Part shown: positions 47,630-59,304 of the stretch, in pieces
Layout of the letters: every line of letters begins with the position of its first letter
Numbering within the stretch: the first letter of the stretch is position 1
NCBI GenBank assembly: GCA_030737875.1
Contig: CM060915.1
Span: forward strand, 900,976,177 to 901,040,176
Length of the DNA: 64,000 nt
Direction of reading: 5' to 3'
Source of the DNA: Allium sativum
Lineage: Eukaryota > Streptophyta > Magnoliopsida > Asparagales > Amaryllidaceae
Notes under the pieces: generated by a model
Seen by the model: only the letters and a program-made list of their open reading frames with translations
What the model was told of the DNA's origin: nothing
Database searches by the model: none
Program-made: the position numbers and the translations under genes

Positions 47630-48356
47630 CTTGAGGTTTCCAAAGGGATTGAACCAACCACTCCAAGACTTGGCACTAACGCATGTACCGATGGGAGCAA
47701 CCTTAAAGAGGCTTGTTGACATAGCCTTGATGCACGAGGATGACAAATAAGGAAAGAAAGAGGTTAAAATAGATGAAGAGAAACTGAAGGATGAGAAAAA
47801 GAAATGGTGACCTAAGAAGACCATAGCTAAGAAGGGAGAAAGCCTGATAAAGCTCAGATCAAGAAAGAAGTGAAATGCCATAGGTGTGGTGCTTTAGGAC
47901 AAATTGTGAAAGATTGTAGAAAGGCGAAGAATGTTTGCTTTATTGTGGTCAAGTTGGACATTTTAAAGGACAATACTCTAATAGGTAGAAGGTTGGATTG
48001 ACAAGAGGATAAGTTAACACTCTAGAGACTAGTGGAACAGATCATAGTAGGAAAGCCGCCATGGAGGGCTTGATTTATCTTTTAAACTATCCTATTAAAA
48101 CTTTCTTTGATTCGTGAGCTTTTCATTCATTTATATCCCACTCTGCAGTAGAAAATCTGCACCTAACTCTAGTATTGTTTCTGATCCTATTGTAGTCTCT
48201 AATCCCATACGAGGAACGACTCATTTATCTATGATACGTAGGGGTTTGAGGATTTCCATTGTGGGCATCAAATTTAAATGCGACGCATATATTCTTGGCT
48301 TTATGGGTTACAGATTAATTTTAGGAATGGATTGGCTAGCCATGTATGGTGCCATT
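47630..48356 (+). pseudogene. Decayed gypsy gag-protease fragment (element 4)
   Basis: Gag block GLNQPLQDLALTHVPMGAT and KRLVDIALMHEDD is colinear with residues ~205-235 of element 1 gag. Two zinc knuckles follow (CHRCGALGQ at about 47878, CGQVGHF near 47945), then protease: FFDS (the next codon is a stop) and, in frame from 48114, VVSNPIRGTTHLSM with IKFKCDAYILGF and LILGMDWLA. Stops and frameshifts occur throughout. It ends abruptly where element 3 begins. The RT and integrase regions are missing from the window. Confidence 0.82.
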
Positions 48357-48630
48357 TGTAACAACTCGGAATTTTGACAATAAATAGTTATTTAGTTAGA
48401 AGCTCAAAAATAGGAATTTCTACAAACGATGGAATTTGACCACGAAACTTTAACTGTTGCGTTCATCTCAAAATTCTAGTCAACTTTCATGTTTGGAATT
48501 TCGCGAACGGAGTTCGTATGGAAAGTTATGGATGAAATATGAAAATGGATGGAAAATAAATAAACCAAATATTTAATTAATAATTTACAATTTATAATCC
48601 AGCTGACCTGGGAAGTTTGATGCCTAGGCA

Positions 48631-48672
48631 GTAGACTTGGGGGTCGACCGACGAGCGACCGTCCAGGTCGAC
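48631..48672. promoter_or_regulatory. GTCGAC grid in element 3 LTR
   Basis: GTAGAC at 48631, GTCGAC at 48643, a degenerate GCGACC at 48655 and GTCGAC at 48667 lie exactly 12 bases apart, ending 110 bp upstream of the TATA box at 48783. The 3' LTR shows GTCGAC 59579, GTTGAC 59591, GTCGAC 59602 and GTCGAT 59615. Confidence 0.5.
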
Positions 48673-48782
48673 CGGATGTCCAGTGACAACTATGTTTTGG
48701 TGAATTGTTTTATTTTATTATTATAATGAATGGACGAATATAACTTACAACTAATCCGACGGTTCTACGCCTTTTGCACCCT

Positions 48783-48790
48783 TATAAATA
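48783..48790 (+). promoter_or_regulatory. TATA box of element 3 5' LTR
   Basis: TATAAATA. The 3' LTR counterpart near 59741 is mutated to TATAATTA. Confidence 0.6.
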
Positions 48791-50258
48791 ATGGGGCAGA
48801 GCCTCACTCTTTTTCCATTTAAATCTATGAAGGCAGTGGAGCTCTGCCATTTTTCTTCCTCTTCTAACCTAATTTCTAAATAAAATATATTCATACATAT
48901 ACCATATCAAATCAAATTCTGATGGAATTGGGAAGAGAAATTGATTCAAAGGAAGAGATTTCTCAACGATAAATTTCTTCGCACTTTTCCCATTTTATTA
49001 CATTTCTACGGATCTAGAATTTTCTCCTTTTCTAGATAAATTGTAGATTTATAAAAAATTTGGGATTGTAAGCCTAAAAAAGTACATAATTCAGAAATTG
49101 GAAGCTATAAGGTGAGTGAGAAATTTACTAATACAGATATAATAATTTATCTACTTCGTTTGAATCCAGTCTATGTTTTATGCCTATTAGATCTGCTATT
49201 TAAATAACTATAATTTGATGACCATCAGATCTAATTGTGAATATATTGGTAAATGATAAAGTTGTGATTTTGTATAAACATGAACTGTAGGATTTTTGTA
49301 TAAATTCTCACTTTTCCTACAAGTTAGGTCATGAATTATGAAATATGTTGTATATAACACATAGCACTATGGATCTGGAAGTCAGTCCCATTAGACTTAA
49401 ATTTGTTGTAGTTATGTTCCAGATCTTTAGCTCAGTGCTGAAATATGAAATATGTAAATTTGGGTGAAAAGATGAATGTGTGTACTATGTGATTATAAGA
49501 ATAAAATAAATATTCCTTGATTACATTTAATATTGTTAGATTTTTGGGTTAAGCATTGTAAACTACGCCATTTTCCTCATTTTTAAATAAAGAGGCATTT
49601 TTTTAGAATCATAAGAAGTATGACAAAAAGAACTAAAAGAGGAAAAGTGGTGCAAAGGTACATATGAAAGTGAATATATGTTTTGTATGTAATTTGCATC
49701 GACCATTCCAGAATAAAAATATATTACACATATTTCTTATGATTTGGAAATATGTCAATATTACAAAATAGGCATGATTTACGATGATTTTTGGCTAATG
49801 GTCCCTGTGGGACTTGAAACCTTTTTGGCAAGATTGAATGTAAAAGGGAATGGTTAGTTAATTGATTTGACTAGATCATTAATTTAAAATTAAATATTGC
49901 AAAATAATAAATGAATATTAATAACTACGTTGACCGCACAAAAACATAAAAATGAATATATACACATTACCGGTACAAATCAGCGTAAAACAGTGAAATA
50001 TAAATTGTATGGAATGTTTGGATAAGGTACACTTATGGAATTATATGGAAATGTAATCCATTATAAATTAATATGTTTGTGGTGACCATTTGTAGTAATA
50101 AATTTAATTAACTGCTATAAATGTGACCGCAAATAAAGAAATAACCATTAATGATTTGGGGAAAATAAATGTGAATAGGAAAATGGTTACAATTCCCAAA
50201 ATAAATTAGAATGATTGTTGTGGATCCCAATTAGGAAATTAAATTATAAGCGCATTTA

Positions 50259-50351
50259 GACACAAGGTTAAACTCAACTTGTGGTGTAATCCTGTCCGGA
50301 ACCAACCGGCAAATCCAGCAACCACAAGTAGTTAGTTTAATATAAGGGGTC
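50259..50351 (+). other. Covarying hairpin module C (element 3 LTR)
   Basis: Outer TTAAACT (50268-50274) with AGTTTAA (50334-50340), 7 of 7. Middle ACTTGTGGT (50277-50285) with ACCACAAGT (50321-50329), 9 pairs. Inner CCGG (50296-50299) with CCGG (50306-50309), loop AACCAA. Confidence 0.72.
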
Positions 50352-50376
50352 TAATGCATAAATATAATTGTAATAA

Positions 50377-50468
50377 GGCACGTGGTTAAGTTCACTTATG
50401 GTAGAAGTCTTCTCGGAACCGACCGACATATCCAGCATCTACAGGCAACCAACTTAATGTGAGAGGCC
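50377..50468 (+). other. Covarying hairpin module D (element 3 LTR)
   Basis: Outer TTAAGTT (50386-50392) with AACTTAA (50451-50457), 7 of 7. Middle stem decayed to about five pairs (GTAGA with TCTAC). Inner TCGG (50413-50416) with CCGA (50423-50426), a changed pair that still matches. Confidence 0.65.
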
Positions 50469-50485
50469 TGGTGTGTAAAGACACG

Positions 50486-50520
<35 letters not shown>

Positions 50521-52034
50521 CAGTCAATAAATAAATAAATAAATAAATAAGGATAGGACTTTTTCATTGGGGTACAACAAATAGGTAACATGGGATTGAT
50601 AAGTAGTTGCCTTAGGAAAATATGACCGTTAGAGTCACAAAGGGCAATAAAAAGGAAATAAAAAGAAATGGGTGTCAAAAGGGTGGTAATGGGTATTGAT
50701 TTCCATTTAATACTTAGTCCAAATTAGGGAAGAAATTAAATAAATATCCTAGAGAAAAAGGAATATAATCTTCCTTATTTATGTCAATAAAACTTATACT
50801 TAAAAATATAGTTGGACTTAGTAGGTAAATAATATAAGACATTATTAACCATATAAACCCGTGAGACAAATAAATGGTGTACGTATTGTATTTCCGTGTA
50901 AAGGAATTAAACGGGAATGACTTAATAATGTAGCCTACTTTATCCCAAAAAGGGAAAGGGGTTAAAGGAAAATGGGGGACGAACGAATAACCTTCGCGTG
51001 TAGTCCACTTCCTAGGTCCTAAAAAGATAAGTGACTAGGGTTTAAAGACTCCACATGGGCATTTATTTCTTAGTATAGGGGTCTTAAATGGCAGGCGTGT
51101 GTTGGTCTACCCAAACCTGGAAATTAAAAGGGTCAGATATGGCTTCCTAACCTACGGGAAGTAGTACGTGACTAAGGAGGTTATCTAATAAGGTCAGGTA
51201 GAAGGTATAATGAACGATAAAATACATACTCTCACCTCATGCGGGTTAAGGGTATATGCATGAATGCCGGAAGGCTTAACTAGTAGGGCTTGTAGCTAGT
51301 GCCCTCTAGTTTTATGTTAACATTTAATATATTATCGAGGGTTGATAGTGACCAATAGTTCTGCCTAGGTTCTTAACTGATCAGGGAGAATCCACCCCAT
51401 CTATCATTGATAGTGAGACATTAAATAATAAAGAATAGTGAACGTGGATATAGACAGAAACCACGAAATTAGGGGTTCACTCTCGGTATAATTAACCAGT
51501 TAAACTCTGGTATAAAGGCTTCACAAAAATGTGTGTAAATGTCCTATCTCGGTAATATAATTTGGGAATATTGCTTTGGGCTGAATAATAAAGTCCTGCA
51601 TAAACATTTACCAGGTTGGGTTAGAATCACTAGCCTGGTTAGGCATACAACTTGGGTGGAACCAGACGGAAATATCTGTGTTATAGACCGTGTTTTACAT
51701 TTCATAGTCACCGGAACTTTTTGTTCTGACGCCCTCCTCATTATAACCTCCAGGTCATAGAGAAGGTCGGGTTCTTAGAGATGTTTAAGTTTGGCTTCGG
51801 TTCTCATTCTCTCTCATGCTCAGTACTTGCAAAGTGGCTTACTTTGAAAAAGGTAGTTACTTGAGTAAATACTAATTTATCCTATCTTGTTTCCGCTGTG
51901 AGTTATGTTTATCATACTATGATCATGTTCATGCTCATTTATTGCAGGTACTAGATATACGCTCTATGTTTGGATGTGTTCAAGTTTTGATTTTTGTCAA
52001 AATTTGGGTGTAGAAAAGTGTGGGGTGTTACATT

Positions 52035-52046
52035 TGGTATCAAAGC
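52035..52046 (+). other. Primer binding site of element 3
   Basis: TGGTATCAAAGC two bases after the LTR. One mismatch to the element 1 site. Confidence 0.85.
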
Positions 52047-55000
52047 TTAGGCTAAACGATCAGAGGAATTAGTTAAATTAGGAATCGTGAGAGAACGTAA
52101 TTCGATTTTCTTTTCAGTTTTTCTTCATCTTTCTTACTCGGCTTTAATTTATTTTGACTATAGAAATTAGTAATGGGCCTAATTATATATAATGGGCTTT
52201 GAACCACTACGAGTTAAAATATGTTGAGTTCGGGTTTCTAGCCAAATTTGTCTTACCCCACAGTATGTTGGTAATCTCATCATGAAGAGCATGAGATGAC
52301 ATATGGTGGATTTCGTTGATTTCAGATTTGAAAACTGGACATATATATATATATATATATATAAAGCTAGCTACAATCGAGATAGCCATAAATTCCTAGT
52401 TTGGTTTCGTTGATAGTTCCATTTAAGACCATCACTCGATCTAAAACGGGGAAAACCCCCACACTAATATGTTGTTTCCATTTCGTAATTATAACTACGA
52501 GGTTTATCCATTTGTTACTTTGTTAAAATTCCGAATCTACCTTTGCTGAAATATCCAATTGAGTTCGTAGCCTTGTATTCGAGGAAATTTATCTTTAAGA
52601 CTATTTGAAAAATAAAAATGGATTTTAATAGGTTTTGAAGAAAAAATATGGTTCAGAAAGTAGTTTGGGAAGATATGGTTTTAAATTTTAATCTATTCAT
52701 GTTTCAAAATTTTAGAGCTATGGTGTAATTTTAATAGATATAGTCTGATTGGTAAGAAAGATGGAATTAGGAAGGACAAGGAATACGCCACTAAACATGA
52801 AAACAATAAATGTCTATTCCTCATGATTTTTAGTATCCATTTTTCCTATATATATTAGATAATTTATTGAAATTACCAAAATTAACCCTAAAGATCCTAA
52901 AGCTCTAACATTTTTGGAGATGAAAAGGTTTTTGCCAGTTTGAAATATAAAACTGGAATATAAATAGTAATAATAATATAGATTTATAAATATGAAACCG
53001 TTAGTTTATAATAAAATTCCATTTTTGGAAAAGTATTAAATTTTCTTCGAAAAGCTAGGGAAAATCCTTCGTCCGGGTTTTGGGGTATTTGATTTCGTGA
53101 ATCGTTTATTTTTTATCAGCTGGGTAAGGGGAAATTCGTTTTAATTTATATTACAGATTTCTATTGAATTATTTTGGAATTCGTTCATTCGTTGTGTAGT
53201 CCAAGCATCTTTTTTGAGACTACAAATCCTTGTAGTTGGTTCGGAGTTTAGCTACGACCTTTAAATACCGTGGTGATGAGGATAATTATTTTCAGATCGC
53301 TTTAAATCTTAAAAGATAAAGCAGGATGATTAATATTTTAATCCAGCCTAACAAGGTCAAGGTCCAACCTCTCTCCATAGCCCATTTGGTAGTTGAATGT
53401 TTAGTTCTATACTAGGGCGGTCAATTAGTTAATGAGTTTTGGTACAACTTGGACCTAGGACTCAACCATAAAAGTTGCGTCCAAATTAGCCCTTAAGTTC
53501 CTTCTTCGTACTTTCTTCCTCATCTAGCTGAACCATATCTGTATCCTTCTTCTCTCTCTTTGTTGTCGCCTCATCTCCTCTTTTTCGCTCTTGTTTGCGA
53601 ATTAGATCTTGCCTCACTAATACTCCAAGATCTAATTTCTTCTCTCCGACCATTCCTTGGCCTATAATACTAGTTGCGGTATTCGATCCTACTCCCACCA
53701 TTAAAGTATTCTCCTTAGGTAGAGATCATTTGGTTCGGAATGAGCAAAAAGGTGTTACCACTTTACGACTAAGAAAATTTGGCAAGGCAGTTGGGCATGC
53801 ACCGGCCCATTGCTTCGAGATCTTATAATAGAATTTATGTTTCTGTTGCATCTGCCTTTGCTATACCTTGTTCGAATAGGTTCTTTCGAAGCCGATCGTC
53901 GTTTCCTAGATGAAGAATAAGCTATCTTTGGATGGTTTTTTTGAGGAGAATCTCAATGAGATTTTAGAGGAATCTGTGTCTTATGCGGACTTGTATGATC
54001 TTTTGTTTGACCGACTTTGGAGATTTTGCATCAAATCTCTTTTTATTAATGTCGGTTTTTGTGTTTGGGAATCTATGTTTGAACGGCCTATGTAGACGTG
54101 TGAACAATTTAGCACATCGTTCTATAAACGGGAAGTTATGACTAGATTTGTCTCATGATGCGGAAATCAATCCTTTGCTTGATTGATGGCAAAACCAGTA
54201 CTTGGTGCCGCATCATATTCGATTCAATTTGTTATGCTTGCGTGTTGCCTCATGGAATTACTCCAATAAATTCACCTATCCATTTTGTCTTTTGATAATA
54301 TTAGGTGGGTCTCCATGAGAAGCAGTTTTGTGGTAGGTTTCTTTTTTTCATTATAAATTCTCTCTTAGAATTTACTGTGTTTGTAACACAGAGCAAGGCA
54401 TGGTATGGTTAATTAAAGATCATAAAATTTGGTTTGAGCTCCAACCACGGAGCAAGGCATCTCGTTTTTTATAACCATTGTTTTAGGAGTTTTGGTATTG
54501 TTTTTGTTGTTATCCCTTTTGAGCGTTGGGTTCTTCGTTTTATGGGGATTCATGCTTGTAACTGTTAGTGTTGTTTAAATCGCACGACTTAGATTAATGA
54601 AATTCCTGTGTTTGGAAATGTTTATGTCATTCACGCATACCTGTTTGAATGGAATCTCATTTCTCTTATCTAAACTAACAGTTGTCTTAGGGCTGGAAAG
54701 AATAGAATTTTATGTTGGATAAATTTTAGTAAAGGAAGGGTTCTATGTACTGGGTATAAAAATAAATAAACCAACATTCTTTGTTGAAACTAAAATTTAT
54801 TTTTGTCTTTTGTGTGATTTCAATACTGGCATTTTTGGCGTGACTGACTTTCTTATCTGCCAATATGTGACATCAATCGTTTAAATTTCCGCGATTTTCA
54901 TTTTTGAAAGTCTATAGAAAATGTTGTTTCGAAAAAAAACATTTTTCTATCATTTTCTTATTTTATAGGGAAATGAAACGGTTTTGAAAATTAATTTTCA

Positions 55001-55437
55001 AAATAAATATGACAAGTTATCAAGCAAAAAATTATTTTTATGAAAAATTTTGATTTTTGTTCACATGGGCAATGTAAAGGAGATTTTTGGATGCTTTGTG
55101 TGCGCGTTTTAGCAGTGCAATGGGACTGACGATGCGATAAAAACATTAACGTAATAAGGAAAATGCTGTTTTAGCCTTGGAAACGTTGTTTCCATGCCTT
55201 GTCAACGATGTGTGCGAGCTATTAATTAACTCGTTTTACATTTTAGAGCTTGTTTTAAGCCTCCTTTATAGTCTACAGTTGAAAATTTATAGGGTGTTTT
55301 GGGTGGCTGAGGTAAAAATTCCACTATAGGACGGGAAATGGAATATTTGCAAGTAAAGGAAATTTTAAGATTCTTCACTTTAATTTCATTTTTCCAGTTT
55401 AGGAGAAATTAAAGAGGAAACTATCAAATTGCATACG
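52047..55437. other. Interior of element 3, left part, no recognised protein
   Basis: AT-rich, with a (TA)n tract at 52339-52361. The segment about 53486-54100 is less AT-rich and has overlapping small frames: a highly charged 71-codon minus-strand frame, a 77-codon plus frame (53595) and a 61-codon plus frame (53910). I recognise none of them. It could be transduced host sequence or a remnant of an unfamiliar gag. Confidence 0.5.
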
Positions 55438-55685
55438 TGTAACAACCCGTATTTTCTGTGAACATAAAGTAACAAAACAAAGTATACTTAATTTTTAAGA
55501 GAAGAATTAGGGAAAAGGGTTACGCCATTGCGTTCGTCTCGGAATTCTGCTTGAGATAGAGTCCGAGTTTGCGTAAATCGGACTTTGTATGAAGAAGTTA
55601 TGACACTTAGAAGTTTCAGGAATTTAAAATAAAAACCAACCCGAATTCAAATTCAAAGTTTCAGAATTCAAATCAAACATCTGGG

Positions 55686-55709
55686 CTGGGCGGGAAAATT
55701 CCCGCCCAG
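55686..55709. promoter_or_regulatory. E2F-like inverted palindrome in solo LTR
   Basis: Arms CTGGGCGGGAA and TTCCCGCCCAG, 11 bases each, pair fully around a two-base centre. The left arm's complement reads TTTTCCCGCC, an E2F-type site. It sits directly upstream of the GTCGAC grid, as in element 1. Confidence 0.5.
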
Positions 55710-55716
55710 GACCTTG

Positions 55717-55776
55717 GTCGACCAGGGGGTCGACCTGGGGGTCAACCTGGTAGAACAGGTCGACCATGGAGTCGAC
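55717..55776. promoter_or_regulatory. GTCGAC grid in solo LTR
   Basis: GTCGAC at 55717 and 55729, GTCAAC at 55741, GTCGAC at 55759 and 55771: steps of 12, 12, 18 and 12. It ends ~80 bp upstream of the TATTTAAA box. Confidence 0.5.
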
Positions 55777-57125
55777 CTCCCCCCTTTTCCCGATCCGTGG
55801 ACAGATTCGTTTTTCTGTATTTAGACGCTCGTTCTGACCAGATTCGTTGCTCCTAAGCTATTTAAACACCCCCAAACCTCACCTTCTCTCCACATAATTT
55901 CATTACGCCTATACTCTATCCTAATTCATATTAATATAAATCAATGGCTTCGTTACTCTACTGAAATCTAAGCTAGAACAAGTGCTCCTTCTTCTTCAAA
56001 TCTGAATAGGATTAAAAGAGAACAACTACAACCCTTTTTCTTTTAGAATCCAACCAAGGTAAGTACAGTTATTTTCAGATATGAAATTTAACTATGATCT
56101 TGACATGGTTATAAATATGAATTAGAGATTATGTGTATTCCTGTTTATCAGATCTGTTTTTCTTTGTAGATCTATCTTATTCCTGTTTATCAGATTTGTT
56201 TTTCCGTGTAGATCTATCTTATTGTAACTATTCTGTATCTCTTCCTTCCTTCTGTTCTATAACCAGGCTACCACGAGCCTGAGCCAATTTTCATAAGAGA
56301 TTGACGCACGAACGCTAAATTTGAGGAAAATAATGAATGACGCATAATTGGACATGATTGATTTGTGACTGATTTAAGAAAAGGGCATATGTTGTAATTT
56401 AAGATTTAGATCTAAGCATACCTATATATGACGGTTTATGATTTGGAAGATGGAGAATTATTGTATGACAACATATGACTTGTAATTTGGGAACATAATG
56501 CATGTTATAATTCAAGATCTGATTTTGAGGACATAATACATGTTGTAACTTAAGATCTAGATTTAGGGGCATATTTTATATGATGATCTATGACTTGGAA
56601 GAAAAAAGGATATATGATTTAGGTGTAAAAGATCTATACTAAAATAGGATAACTATTAATTGTGAATACGCCTAAATGGGGATTTTGGATATTTGACATA
56701 CGCTGAAATGAAAGGCTATAATTTGGCATAATTCATATTGTATATCATGATTTGGGGTTTTTAAAGAATATTCTGTACTATGTAAATTTAGAAATTTGGG
56801 GAATATGTTATATTGTGAATTATGACCATAATTTGAGCATGAAAAATTAGGCTTAATTTTATGATTAAGCGAGGTTTGTCAATGGAATTTTAAGGGATGA
56901 TTAATTCTGTTAAATTGCCTAATATGTTAAATCCGCTGAAACTGAATACGGTAATTTTGGGGTATGAAAATATGTAGGCTCAATCTAAAATTGAGCAAAA
57001 CATGTTAATAGAACTTTGGATAATCTGCTGTAACTTGTAAAGAAGTCAATTTTTTGAATTGGCATAATTAGTCTGATATTGACATAATCTGTGAATGAAT
57101 ACTTTAGCTAAAATAAGAATTTTTA

Positions 57126-57218
57126 GACACGAGGTTAGACTCTGTTTGCGGTAGAAGCCTGCCCGGACCCAACCCGCTTAACCAGCAACTGCAAACTGAC
57201 AATCTAATGTGAGAGGTC
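57126..57218 (+). other. Covarying hairpin module E (solo LTR)
   Basis: Outer TTAGACT (57135-57141) with AATCTAA (57201-57207), 6 of 7. Middle GTTTGCGGT (57144-57152) with AACTGCAAAC (57187-57196), 9 pairs including one wobble. Inner CCGG (57163-57166) with CCCG (57173-57176), 3 of 4. Confidence 0.7.
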
Positions 57219-57237
57219 ATAGGCATAAAGATGCTTA

Positions 57238-57330
57238 GACACGAGGTTAGGTCTAGCTTGTGGCAGAAGTCTGCCCGGAACCGCCCGGCACATCCAGCGG
57301 CCACAAGCTTCCGACCTAATGTGAGAGGTA
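57238..57330 (+). other. Covarying hairpin module F (solo LTR)
   Basis: Outer TTAGGTC (57247-57253) with GACCTAA (57313-57319), 7 of 7. Middle AGCTTGTGGC (57255-57264) with GCCACAAGCT (57300-57309), 10 pairs. Inner CCGG (57275-57278) with CCGG (57285-57288), loop AACCGC. Confidence 0.75.
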
Positions 57331-57474
57331 TGTGCATTAATATTTAATTAATGCAAACCTAGGATAAATACGATGCCTAAAACATGTTGGGCGGATAAGG
57401 TAAAAACAACTAGACCGATGAATCTAATAAACCCGTTTGAAAATCTGTAGGCCCAATACAAGGTTAGGTGAAAC

Positions 57475-57660
57475 AATCTGTAAGTCTGTTAATCTGTATA
57501 TCTGATCCGTTAGTCTGAAAACTTGCTAATATGTATATCTGATCTGTTAGTCTGAAAACTTGTTAACTTGTATGTCTGATCTGAGAGCTATTTAATCTGA
57601 ACTTTGTATATCTGAAATTTCTAAGCAAGTTAATCTGAAATCTGTTAGTCTGGGGACATA
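57475..57660. repeat. Degenerate CTGTTAGTCTGAAAAC repeats in solo LTR
   Basis: Imperfect units based on TATATCTGATCTGTTAGTC and CTGAAAACTTG, four or five times. Confidence 0.6.
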
Positions 57661-58019
57661 AGGTTAGGAGGAGTAATTACTTGTGTCATCTGTTGTTTGG
57701 GACCCATACTAGTCAGTAACCCTTTCTGGTATCAAAACTATGACCCAACACTAAGTAGGGGTCCAGGGCACGCTTACTGAACTAACTGTAAGAGGTTCAC
57801 TCTGATAATGGCGAGGGGTGATGATGGCGCATTCAAACCGGGTCATGTGCGTGCATGGACCCGGTCTGCTCTGAGGATGTAAGACACCGTGACATCTGTA
57901 AATAGGTCTGTGTCTATAGGTTGCCACTTTAGGGAGTGATACACCCTTCTGTGGGGCCGGCACAGGGTATTTATGTATCAGGGAGCCGTTCGCTTGGGGT
58001 AGAATTTAGGGTACACTTA

Positions 58020-58325
58020 GTTCTGTCTGTTTCTATTAGGGTACCGTCTGTTTCTGTTGGGGTGGCAACACCTGTCTGTTTCTGTGTGTTACCATCTGTT
58101 GGGGTGGTAAAAGCCCATTACTAGTGTACACCTAATTCTAATATTCTGTTTCCACAGGGGTTATTTTGTTTCTGTCCCTGTTCGGGTAGTAAAGGCCCAT
58201 TACTAGCATTCTGTTTCTGTGCTGTCTGTCTCTGTTCGGGTGGTAGAGGCCCATTACTAGCATTCTTTTCTGAACGTCTATCTCTATTAGGGCGGTAAAG
58301 GACCATTTCTAGCATCGTGTTTCTG
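58020..58325. repeat. Tandem GGGTGGTAAAGGCCCATT repeats in solo LTR
   Basis: Units of ~65-75 bases with a CTGTTTCTGT lead, a GGG(T/C)GGTA core and CCCATTACTAGCATT, repeated about five times with drift. They occupy the place of the GGGGCAGACGGCACC duplication in element 1. Confidence 0.65.
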
Positions 58326-58951
58326 AAGAGATCATTATGTTTTCTGTTTAGACATTAGGACAATACCAAATTCTGTCATACTAGTATTAGTGCAGAGAAG
58401 TGAAAAACCAAGTTAGAAGCTTAGATTAGCCTATATCATTCTGTCTGTTCTGTTAATCTTCTACTCCTGTTATGGTTATCTCTCATCAGTTTTATTTACC
58501 TGTCATGATAGTGTTATCTGTTTATATGCTGAAAGTCACTGAACTCACCAGACTTATGTCTGACCTAGTTTGTTTTGCATCTTTTCTTCCATTCCCCCCC
58601 AAGGTTCTCAAGGTGGAAACAAAGGAGCTTGATTCAGGTTTTAACTGCTTGAAGTGCTTGAAATATTGTTTGGCTTTGATTCTACCTATTTATGGCATTC
58701 TCTATTGGGGATTATGGCTTTAAAATTATGCATTCTAAAGGATTTTGTATAAGACTGATATTTGTGTACTTGGGTTTTGGTATTGTGATGTAACCAAACT
58801 TATTTCTGTTTCTGCTGTAATAAAGTTATAAAATTTTCAAGTACTACTTTTCATATCTGTCTTGTAAATTTTTATTCTGTTTACTTATAACGTTCCACCG
58901 AAGTTAAGGCATTCCCTTTGTGAGTGACCTTAACGGAAATGGGGTGTTACA

Positions 58952-59292
58952 CTACATTTTGAATGGTAGGAATTGGATGCAAAATTGGTTGCTTCACACT
59001 TTTATTCGTAATTGTGTGGAGGTTATGATGAAAAAGAATTTTCAAAATTTGCATTCATGTAGAACTTCCAGTATATTTATGATGTTCTTCATCATGTTTT
59101 CAAAAATATTTCAAAAAGTTTAATGCAAGCATATAGGAGGATACGATTAGAATCATCTTTCATGCATGTTTTTGATTGAAATTGCATTATGTACACTATG
59201 CACATGTACACATGATCGCAAAGTGAATGTACACAAATTGGTTGTGTAGCATAGGATTATAGGCGTCAGAATTTCGGGACGTAATTCCTTTT
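58952..59292. other. Interior of element 3, right part
   Basis: Non-coding, contains CAGAATTTCGGGACGTAATTCC before the purine tract, matching the equivalent blocks in elements 1 and 2. Confidence 0.65.
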
Positions 59293-59304
59293 AAGGGGGA
59301 AGAA
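59293..59304 (+). other. Polypurine tract of element 3
   Basis: AAGGGGGAAGAA immediately before the 3' LTR. Confidence 0.85.

Larger units (their letters stand above)
48357..52032 (+). repeat. Element 3 5' LTR
   Basis: Starts TGTAACAACTCGG, ends GGGGTGTTACA. Contains the GTCGAC grid (48631-48672), TATAAATA at 48783-48790, hairpin modules C and D, an (AT)n tract (50488-50518) and an (AAAT)n tract (50526-50550). Confidence 0.88.
55438..58951 (+). repeat. Solo LTR of a fourth Tekay/Del-type family inside element 3
   Basis: 3514 bases from TGTAACAACCCG to GGGGTGTTACA with no interior. The flanks ATACG and CTACA agree at 3 of 5 bases, so a decayed target duplication is possible. It carries the palindrome, GTCGAC grid, TATTTAAA box (55859-55866), hairpin modules E and F, a TTGCCACTTTAGG-GAGTGATACACCC block shared with element 1 (6017 and 57916), and two tandem-repeat tracts near its 3' side. 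A solo LTR is the usual product of recombination between two LTRs. Confidence 0.85.
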
